DNA of 64,000 bases from Litchfieldia sinesaloumensis (lineage in GTDB: Bacteria; Bacillota; Bacilli; Bacillales; Bacillaceae_L). The stretch covers positions 266,300 to 330,299 of the forward strand of contig NZ_LT732529.1 in the NCBI RefSeq assembly GCF_900156865.1. The letters are read 5' to 3'. Made by a program: the position numbers and the translations under genes. Below, in pieces: positions 26,160 to 34,000 of this stretch. The notes beneath the pieces are model-generated. The model saw only the letters and a program-made list of their open reading frames with translations, did not search any database and was not told where the DNA came from. Within the stretch, counting starts at the first letter, position 1. Each line of letters starts with the position of its first letter.

Positions 26160-27173
26160 TTGCAATCAGTTGGAATTTTAAGTACTGGTGTATACATTCC
26201 TAAAAACTTTCTTACTGCAGAGGACATCTCAATAGAGAGTGGGATACCCAAGGACATCATCGAAAAAAAGCTAGGGATTCTGAGAAAGCCAATACCTGGA
26301 CCAGAAGACCATACATGTGAGATGGGGATTAAAGCTGCAAGAAAGGCAATTCGAAAAGCGAATGTAGACCCACTTGAAATTGATTTAATTATTTATATTG
26401 GAGAAGAGCATAAAGAATATCCCATATGGACAGCTGCCATTAAAATGCAACAGGCATTAGGTGCGACAAATGCATGGGGCTTTGATGTTGCGATGCGTTG
26501 TGGAACAACAATTATGGCTTTGAAGGTTGCAAAGGCCATGATGAGTTCCGATGACTCTATAAAAACAGTATTACTTGCGGGTGGATATCGAAATGTAGAT
26601 TTTATCGATTATGAGAATCCTAGAACACGGTTTATGTATAATCTTGGAGCGGGTGGGGGAGCTATCCTTTTACAAAAAGAGGTTAATAAAAATCATATTC
26701 TCGAAAGCGATATTATTACAGACGGGGCGTTTTCAGAAGACGTTGTTGTAGTAGCCGGGGGTACGAAGAATCCAATCACAAAGGAAGCGATAGAAAACAA
26801 ATTAAATATGCTAGATGTTCTTGATCCGGAAGGGATGAAACTGCGACTTGAAGAAAAGTCGATGCAAACCTTTCTAAAGGTGATTCGAGCAGCAGTAAAA
26901 AGAAGTGGTTATTCAGAATCTGACATTGATTATTTAGCTATTCTTCATATGAAAAAATCAGCACATGATTATGTATTAAAGGAGTTAGGCCTTTCTCAAG
27001 AGCAGTCAATCTATCTAAATGAATATGGCCATATTGGTCAAATGGACCAAATACTTTCTATGGAATTAGCGGAAAAAAGCGGTAAAATAAAAGAAGGGGA
27101 TCTTGTGGTATTAGTGAGTGCCGGTATAGGTTATGCGTGGGGTGCTACCGTAATTAAATGGGGGGATTGTTGA
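26160..27173 (+). CDS. KAS III-like thiolase-superfamily enzyme with altered catalytic triad
   Basis: This is a 337-residue FabH-like condensing enzyme or acyltransferase. The nucleophile is Cys114 in FDVAMRCGTTIMAL and the first histidine is His263 in LAILHMKK, aligning with HQAN of FabH. The third position reads YGHIGQMD (His291) where FabH has the NTS motif asparagine. The triad therefore looks like Cys-His-His, as in thiolases and KAS I/II, not Cys-His-Asn. The start is TTG 26160, with GAGGAGTGA before it inside the preceding small gene's end. Operon neighbours (alpha/beta hydrolase, SDR, acyl-CoA ligase, importer) suggest a CoA-thioester pathway. Housekeeping fatty acid synthesis is unlikely in this setting. 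Confidence 0.8.
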   Translation: MQSVGILSTGVYIPKNFLTAEDISIESGIPKDIIEKKLGILRKPIPGPEDHTCEMGIKAARKAIRKANVDPLEIDLIIYIGEEHKEYPIWTAAIKMQQALGATNAWGFDVAMRCGTTIMALKVAKAMMSSDDSIKTVLLAGGYRNVDFIDYENPRTRFMYNLGAGGGAILLQKEVNKNHILESDIITDGAFSEDVVVVAGGTKNPITKEAIENKLNMLDVLDPEGMKLRLEEKSMQTFLKVIRAAVKRSGYSESDIDYLAILHMKKSAHDYVLKELGLSQEQSIYLNEYGHIGQMDQILSMELAEKSGKIKEGDLVVLVSAGIGYAWGATVIKWGDC

Positions 27174-28084
27174 TGGCTGCAGTTGAACAAAAATCTGTCA
27201 AACTAGCAAATGGAGAAACGCTGGGTTACCGCGAACGTGAGGGTGGAGATAAAATCATACTCCTTATTCACGGAAACATGTCCTCATCCAAGCATTGGGA
27301 CGTTGTTATTGACCGTATTGACAGCGATTACAAGGTCTATGCGGTTGATATGAGAGGCTTTGGAATTTCTACCTATCATAAGCCTGTAAGTTCTATAAAG
27401 GACTTTTCTGATGATATTAAATTATTTGTTAATGAACTTGGACTATCCGATTTTACTATTGCTGGTTGGTCAACGGGTGGTGCTGTTGGAATGCAGTTCG
27501 TGGCGGATTATCCTGGACTTTGCTCAAAACTAATTTTACTTGCATCGGCCTCAACGAGAGGATATCCGTTTTTTGGGTTAGGTGCTGACGGTCAGATGGA
27601 TTTTTCAAATCGCTTAAAGACAATGAGTGACATTCACAAAGATCTAGCTCGAACAATTCCAATCCAAACAGCCTACAACAAACGAGATAAGGATACGTTA
27701 AAAGCCATTTGGAATGCTGCTATTTACACGAAAAACCAACCAGAAGAAAGTCATTATGATGATTACCTCGAAGATATGATGACACAACGAAATCTAGCAG
27801 AAGTCTACTATTCTTTAAATACATTCAATATAAGTCATCATCACAACGGTTTAACCGCAGGGTCAGGGCTGGTTGACGCCATTAAAATTCCAGTTTTAGT
27901 ATTGCGTGGAGATCGAGATTACGTAATAACAGAGAATATGGCAAAAGAAATTATGATGGATTTAGGAGATAATGCCACATTTGTTGAACTAGAAGATTGT
28001 GGACACTCCCCTTTGATTGACAATCTAGAATTATTGCTGCATGAAATAGAGAAATTTATGAAACAGAAGGAGCCTGCAAAATGA
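27173..28084 (+). CDS. Alpha/beta-fold hydrolase
   Basis: This is a 303-residue cytoplasmic alpha/beta hydrolase. The oxyanion segment LIHGNMSSSKHWD is near residue 30, the nucleophile elbow GWSTGGAVG (Ser about 103) follows, the acid is in LRGDRDYV (about 244) and the histidine in DCGHSPL (about 276). ATG 27173 shares one base with the stop of the upstream gene (TGATG), so translation is coupled. Family members cleave esters, thioesters, lactones or C-C bonds (MhpC type); which applies cannot be told. The next gene overlaps by 4 bases. Confidence 0.85.
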   Translation: MAAVEQKSVKLANGETLGYREREGGDKIILLIHGNMSSSKHWDVVIDRIDSDYKVYAVDMRGFGISTYHKPVSSIKDFSDDIKLFVNELGLSDFTIAGWSTGGAVGMQFVADYPGLCSKLILLASASTRGYPFFGLGADGQMDFSNRLKTMSDIHKDLARTIPIQTAYNKRDKDTLKAIWNAAIYTKNQPEESHYDDYLEDMMTQRNLAEVYYSLNTFNISHHHNGLTAGSGLVDAIKIPVLVLRGDRDYVITENMAKEIMMDLGDNATFVELEDCGHSPLIDNLELLLHEIEKFMKQKEPAK

Positions 28085-28818
28085 GATTGATAGATAAGGT
28101 AGCAGTCATTACAGGTGCGGCAAACGGGTTGGGTCTAGAAGCGGCTATAACTTTCGTGAGAGAAGGTGCAAAAGTTGCACTAGCAGACTATGACACAACC
28201 GGGGCTGAGAGAGCAAAGGAATTGAAAGAACAAGGTGCAGATGTTGAATTCTTTAAAGTTGATGTTGCAAACAGAGAAAGTGTTGATTTAATGGTCTCAG
28301 CAGTTATGGAGCGTTTTGGGAAGATTGATATTTTAATCAATAATGCAGGGATTACTCGAGATGCTATGTTGACGAAGCTATCTCAGGAGGATTTCCAAAA
28401 AGTAATCGATGTTAACGTAACGGGTGTTTTTAATTGCACCCAGGCGGTGGTCCCGCATATGATTTCAAACGGAAAAGGAAAGATTGTTAGTACCTCATCT
28501 GTAACGGGGGTTTACGGAAATGTGGGGCAAACAAATTATGCAGCTTCTAAAGCAGCTGTTGTTGGTATGACGAAAACATGGGCTAAAGAGCTTGGAAGAA
28601 AAGGGATTAATGTAAATGCTGTTGTCCCAGGGTTTATTGAAACAGGGATGGTTGCAGCAGTTCCAGAAAAGGTAATCAATCAAATGAAACAAATGATTCC
28701 TCTTCAGAGACTTGGAAAACCGTCAGACATCGCGAATGCCTATCTATATTTATCGTCTGATGAATCGGATTATGTGAATGGAACAGCCATCCATGTGGAT
28801 GGTGGTATTATGATGTAA
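28081..28818 (+). CDS. SDR-family oxidoreductase (FabG-like)
   Basis: This is a 245-residue classical short-chain dehydrogenase. The cofactor motif TGAANGLGLEA (residues about 11-21), NNAG near 89, the catalytic Ser in STSSVTGVYG, and YAASK (Tyr about 152, Lys about 156) are all present. The Asp-Tyr after beta-strand 2 (ALADYD) favours NAD(H) over NADP(H). ATG overlaps the hydrolase stop (ATGA). It is the last gene of the operon and probably acts on a 3-hydroxyacyl/3-oxoacyl-CoA or a related alcohol. Confidence 0.88.
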   Translation: MRLIDKVAVITGAANGLGLEAAITFVREGAKVALADYDTTGAERAKELKEQGADVEFFKVDVANRESVDLMVSAVMERFGKIDILINNAGITRDAMLTKLSQEDFQKVIDVNVTGVFNCTQAVVPHMISNGKGKIVSTSSVTGVYGNVGQTNYAASKAAVVGMTKTWAKELGRKGINVNAVVPGFIETGMVAAVPEKVINQMKQMIPLQRLGKPSDIANAYLYLSSDESDYVNGTAIHVDGGIMM

Positions 28819-28832
28819 ATTGTATTGGGCTG

Positions 28833-28858
28833 GGGACTGATTATTCAGTTCCTTTTTT
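28833..28858 (+). terminator. Terminator of the ABC/acyl operon
   Basis: The stem GGGACTGA / TCAGTTCC (one G-T pair) has a 4-base loop and six T residues after it. Confidence 0.85.
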
Positions 28859-28951
28859 GTTGTTTAGGGGGAAGCTTTCACCTGGATCTGAAGTATTTGG
28901 GTTATCTAGAAATTGGAGAGAAGGTGGCTTATAAGATTTATTTGATATCTA

Positions 28952-29108
28952 GTGCAAGCTAGTAGCGGTGTAACGTCCTCGTGGTATCCAAAAATTAGGC
29001 GAATGCAAGCCAAAAAAGCGGTGTAACGTCCTCGCATTATCCAGAAATTAGGAAAATGCAAGCTCACTATCCCGTTAAGCGTCCCTGCCTTATCCATATA
29101 TTACGATG
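28952..29108. repeat. Degenerate tandem repeat, three units of 51-53 bp
   Basis: Units begin at 28952, 29003 and 29056 with GTGCAAGCT, ATGCAAGCC and ATGCAAGCT. Units 1 and 2 share AGCGGTGTAACGTCCTCG and then TATCCA-AAATTAGG; unit 3 keeps the order but has diverged (CCCGTTAAGCGTCCCTGCC, TATCCATATATTACG). No convincing protein is encoded on either strand. It fills most of the 410-base gap between the SDR and the acyl-CoA ligase; the rest of the gap is the terminator before it and the promoter after it. Confidence 0.75.
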
Positions 29109-29161
29109 TTAGTAACACTCGACTACAGTTCAGCAACATTTTTCATTCCACACACTCTCCA

Positions 29162-29194
29162 TGTAACTTCCATGTAACTCCAATCTACTATAGT
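29162..29194 (+). promoter_or_regulatory. Paired-heptamer operator and -10 of the acyl-CoA ligase gene
   Basis: TGTAACT (29162-29168) and TGTAACT (29173-29179) have an 11-bp period, and after 9 bases comes TATAGT (29189-29194). The heptamer, period and gap are identical to those at 21204-21236. The -35 position is poor. This is the proposed second target of the SARP-type regulator at 17819-21055. Confidence 0.6.
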
Positions 29195-29227
29195 TATGTT
29201 AGAACAAAGATGTAAGGAGAGATAGTT

Positions 29228-30730
29228 GTGAGGTGGGAACTGGATTGGATCGCAAATCGGGCTCGACTATCACCTGAGTCAATAGCTGTTGTTGACGGAG
29301 AAACGGGCAAACGCTTTACCTTTGAAGAGTTAAATAAACGTGCGGAAAATATTGCTTCATATATTCGTAAGATGGGCATAAAAAAAGGAGATCGGGTTGC
29401 ACTTTTATCTCCAAATGATGTCAGTTATTTTGATTTGCTTTTTGCCTGTGGGAAAATTGGTGCTATTTTTGTACCGTTAAATTGGCGTTTATCAAGTGAA
29501 GAAATAAAGTATATACTATCGAACTCGTCACCTAAGCTTGTTGCATTATCAAGTCAATTTGATGAGTTGATTAAAGAAAAATCAACCTTGGAAATTGTTA
29601 AGATTGATTCAGAAGATTACCGTCAAATGACATATGCCTCAAATAATGCCTACGAACCAGCGGTATTCATACATGAAGATGATCCTTTAGCAATCATTTA
29701 TACAGGTGGAACAACAGGTAAACCAAAGGGAGTAGTCCTTTCCCACCAATCAATCATGTGGAATGGATTAAATACAATTATAAGCTGGAATTTGACTGCT
29801 GAAGATGTAACATTAACCTATATGCCTATGTTCCATACGGGAGGACTTAATGCGTTATCAATTCCCATTTTGATGATGGGAGGAAAGGTCGTTATCGCCA
29901 ATAACTTTGAACCTAAACGAGCGATTGACATAATTAATCAAGAAGGATGTACAGTCGTCTTACTTGTGCCAACGATGTACCACATGATGGTTAACACTCC
30001 ATCATTCAAGGATGTAAGCTTTCCAACGATGCACACCTTTTTATCGGGAGGGGCACCATGTCCACTCGACATTTATCAGGCTTTTGAAGAAAAGGGATTA
30101 TCTTTTAAAGAAGGTTATGGCTTAACCGAGGCAGGTCCAAATAATTTCTTTATTGATCCAAAGATTTCAAGATTTCGTAGGGGATCAGTTGGGAAAGCGA
30201 TGTTTTATAATGATGTGAAAATCATTACTTCTGAAGGTAACGTAGCGAAGGCAGGAGAAGTTGGAGAACTTTTAATTCGCGGAAAACATCTATTCCATCA
30301 CTACTGGAATAATCCGGATGCAACGAAGGAAGCATTCCGTGATGGATGGTTACATACCGGTGACTTAGCGAGAAGTGACGAGCAAGGCTATCATTACATC
30401 GTTGGGCGAAAGAAAGAAATGATTATTACCGGTGGAGAAAATGTATACCCTTTAGAGGTTGAACAATGCATCAGCAAACATCCCGCAATTAATGAAGTTG
30501 CTGTCATTGGTGTACCACATCAAAAGTGGGGAGAGATGGTGATTGCCATAGTCTCATTAATGCCAGAACAACAGATTTCAAAGGCTGAACTAATCGAATT
30601 CTGCAAAACAAAAATTGGTCATTATAAGGTTCCAAAGGAGTTTATTTTTATAGAGAATATCCCAAAAACACATGTTGGAAAAATTGATAAAAATCAATTG
30701 AAAAAAACGTACGAAGACCTAGTTGGTTAA
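29228..30730 (+). CDS. Class I adenylate-forming acyl-CoA ligase
   Basis: This 500-residue AMP-binding enzyme forms an acyl-CoA via an acyl-adenylate. The P-loop [11 protein letters not shown] is near residues 157-167, the aromatic motif EGYGLTEAGP near 296, the TGDLARSDEQGY hinge near 378, and the catalytic Lys in HVGKIDKNQ near the C terminus. GTG 29228 follows AAGGAGAGA. It is transcribed separately from the ABC/acyl operon but from a promoter with the same operator, so it likely activates the substrate imported by that system. Fatty, aromatic or branched acids are all possible substrates. Confidence 0.88.
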   Translation: MRWELDWIANRARLSPESIAVVDGETGKRFTFEELNKRAENIASYIRKMGIKKGDRVALLSPNDVSYFDLLFACGKIGAIFVPLNWRLSSEEIKYILSNSSPKLVALSSQFDELIKEKSTLEIVKIDSEDYRQMTYASNNAYEPAVFIHEDDPLAIIYTGGTTGKPKGVVLSHQSIMWNGLNTIISWNLTAEDVTLTYMPMFHTGGLNALSIPILMMGGKVVIANNFEPKRAIDIINQEGCTVVLLVPTMYHMMVNTPSFKDVSFPTMHTFLSGGAPCPLDIYQAFEEKGLSFKEGYGLTEAGPNNFFIDPKISRFRRGSVGKAMFYNDVKIITSEGNVAKAGEVGELLIRGKHLFHHYWNNPDATKEAFRDGWLHTGDLARSDEQGYHYIVGRKKEMIITGGENVYPLEVEQCISKHPAINEVAVIGVPHQKWGEMVIAIVSLMPEQQISKAELIEFCKTKIGHYKVPKEFIFIENIPKTHVGKIDKNQLKKTYEDLVG

Positions 30731-30785
30731 TAAGCAAACTAAGTTGAATCACGCACTTGTATCTATCAAAAAAATTTGATACCTA

Positions 30786-30823
30786 AAAAACGACTACTTT
30801 TGTCATTAGTAGTCGTTTTTTTG
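30786..30823 (+). terminator. Terminator after the acyl-CoA ligase gene
   Basis: The stem ACGACTAC / GTAGTCGT, extended by an A run pairing with the T run, is followed by seven T residues. Confidence 0.9.
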
Positions 30824-30850
30824 TTGTAGGAATAAATGAGTAGAAAAAAG

Positions 30851-30898
30851 AAAAACACCAACGTTTAAATAAGACTATTTACCTAACGTTCGTGTTTT
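30851..30898. repeat. Long inverted repeat upstream of the surface nuclease gene
   Basis: AAAACACCAACGTT (left arm, ending 30865) and AACGTTCGTGTTTT (30885-30898) form a 14-bp inverted repeat with one C-C mismatch around a 19-base centre. T-rich flanks on both strands would allow terminator function in either direction. It lies 120 bases before the nuclease gene, downstream of a first strong terminator, so it may instead be an operator. Confidence 0.5.
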
Positions 30899-31018
30899 AT
30901 GCTAAAAATAAGTAAAACTTTTGTTTAGTTTTCGTAAATTTCATTGACCTACATTACTATTTGCCATTAATCTGTAGGCGTACCAAATTCTACTAAATCG
31001 AAGTGAGGGGAGAAAACT

Positions 31019-34000
31019 GTGAAAAAAGTCTTAGTAAGAAAAATACTATCAGTATTATTTGTTTTTAGCTTAATAGTTCCTAGTATACTATTGAACTTTG
31101 CACCTTCTGTAAGTGCTGCTGAAGAAAATGCAAGTGTAAATGAAGAACAGTCATATCTAACAGTTGCAGATGCGATAGCAAATAATACTGGGAAAGCTTC
31201 AGTGCAAGGGTATATTGTAGGAACAGCAATAAGTGGGAAAAACTACGATCAGGTTGAACCATTTACTATTGATACAAATCTAGGTTTAGCTGATGATCCA
31301 AACGAAAGTGATCCTACTAAAATCTTACCTGTACAGCTACCCAATAATAGTATTCGTACAGAATTAAACTTAGTTAATCATCCTGAAAATTTTCAAAAGA
31401 AGATAGTTATAACTGGGAATTTAGAGGCATACTTTGCTGTCCCTGGATTAAAAAGCCCATCATCTTTTGAATTTTTAGACGGTGATTCTGACCCAGGAGA
31501 ACCTACTCCAGAACCTGAACAACCGACTGTAATCAGTATTGCTGATGCACGCGCGCAAGGAACTGGTAAAGCAGCAGTGAAAGGCATTGTAACTGCCGTT
31601 TTGAAAAATACAATTCATATCCAAGATGAGACGGCTGCAATTGCTGTTCGCCCAACATCATTAGATGTTCAACTTGGTGATGAAATCACAGTTAGTGGTT
31701 CATTACAAGAGTATCGAGGATTATTGCAATTAGATTCTGCAAAGATAATTGAAAAAACAGCAGAAAAAGGTGTACCTGCTCCAGTTGAATTAGCAGGGGC
31801 TAACGTTAATGAAGCAAATGAATCGAAATTGGCAATTGTAAAGAATGTTGAACTTGTAAATGTGAATGAAGGAAATGGATGGGCAAACTTTACAGCAAAA
31901 GCGGAAGATGGCTCTGAATTTTTAGTACGTGATGAAAATGGTTCATTAGATTTAGCTGTTGGAACTACTTATGATTCAATAACCGGTATTGTCCAACAAT
32001 TTGATACAGACTATCAAATTATTCCTCGTGAACAAGCTGATATTGTAGTAGATGCAACAAAAGTTCAGCCAGTCAGTGCATCACATTCATCAGGCACAAT
32101 TCCATCAGGAACTTCAGTCACGTTATCTACTACAACTGAAGGTGCAGACATTTACTATACAACAGATGGATCTACTCCATCAGTTGAGAATGGCCAGAAG
32201 TATAGTACAGCAATAAAGGTTGATCAAGATACTACAATCAAAGCAGTTGCTGTAAAAGAAGGTTTTACAACAAGCGAAGTAAAAGAATTTATTTATAAAG
32301 TTTACGACGCAAAAGAGATTAACATCCATGATATCCAGGGAGAATCTCATGAATCTCCACTAGCTGGAAAAACGGTTGAAAATGTGAAGGGTATCGTAAC
32401 ATATACTTATAAAATCGGTAGTGGTAACTATTTTCATATGCAAACCCCAGACGATCAAACGGATGATAGTCCAAGCACATCAGAAGGAATTGTCGTTTAC
32501 ACAGGGAATCAAGCAAACGTTGAACTTGGTAATCTAGTAAGTGTAACGGGTACAGTAGACGAGTACCATATTGATGGATACTATGATTCAAAACAAGAAA
32601 CAGACCTATCTGTAACACAAATCAATGCAAGAGATGACCATGGTGGTGTGGTATCTATAATTGAACAGAAGGTTGAATTACCGGAGCCAATTAAAATTAC
32701 TGAAGATAACCTTCCAAATCAGGTTATTGATAATGATAGTTTTGCGGAGTTTGACCCAGAAGAAGATGCAATTGATTTCTGGGAAAGCATAGAAGGTATG
32801 CTTGTTGAAGTTGGGACAGTTAAGGCTGTTGCGCCTCAAGAGCATGGAGATTTAATTACGGTTTTAGAAAATAGAAAAACAGATACAATCCATGGCGGAG
32901 TTTTATTTACTGAAGACAATGCTAATCCGGACCGTATCCAATTCAAATTATATGATAATAATGCTGCTAGAGATTTTGAAGTAGCTACAGGAGACAAATT
33001 TACTGGACCTATTACAGGTGTCGTTAACTATGGCTACCAAAATTATAAAATTTACGTAGATTTAGACGTAATGGAATCAAAGCATGTTGAGGGTGATACA
33101 AAACCTGAGACAACAACGATCGTTAAGGAAGATGATAAGCTTACCATTGCTTCTTATAATCTAGAAAACTTCTCTAATAATACGAAATCAACAACTAATG
33201 ACAAAGCACAAAAACTTGCGAGAGCATTTGTTCAAGATATGGATAGTCCTGACATCATCGGTGTAACAGAAGTTCAAGATAATAATGGGCAAGATACAGG
33301 AGATTCAGCTGCGAATGAGAGCTATGAACGTTTAATTCAAGCAATTGTTACTGCTGGGGGACCTGAATATCAATATTTAAATATTGATCCTGTTAACAAT
33401 CAAGATGGTGGAGCACCTAATGCAAATATCCGTGTTGGCTTCTTATATAACCCGGATCGTGTTTCTTTACCAGCAGATATTCCTGCAGGGGATGCGACTA
33501 CCGCGGTGGGTTATAAGAATGGTCAATTAACGTATAATCCAGGTCGTATTGATCCTACAAACCCTGCATTTGACAATAGTCGTAAACCGTTAGCAGCACA
33601 ATTTACTTTCCAAGGTGAAGATGTAGTTGTAATAGCAAATCATTGGAATTCAAAATCTGGTGATACTCCACTATTCGGTTCAACTCAACCGCCAGTACTG
33701 GAAAGTGAATTTCAACGTAAAAAAATTGCAAATATTGTTTATAATTTCGTAGAAGAAATCAAAACGGATAATCCGAATGCAAATGTTGTATCAGTTGGTG
33801 ATTTTAATGATTACCAGTTCTCTGAGTCTCTTAAAATCCACGAAGGCGATTTAATGACAAATATGATTAACAAAGTGGACGAGAGTGACCGTTACACCTA
33901 CCTCTACCAAGGAAATTCTCAGGTTCTAGATCATATTTTAGTTTCAAATAGATTAGTAGAGAACACGAAAATTGATATTCTTCATATTAATGCAGACTTT

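Noticed and set aside
28906-29097. Minus-strand open frame across the tandem repeat
   Set aside because: The repeat units differ in length by two bases (51 and 53), so the frame is not preserved between them, and there is no ribosome binding site.
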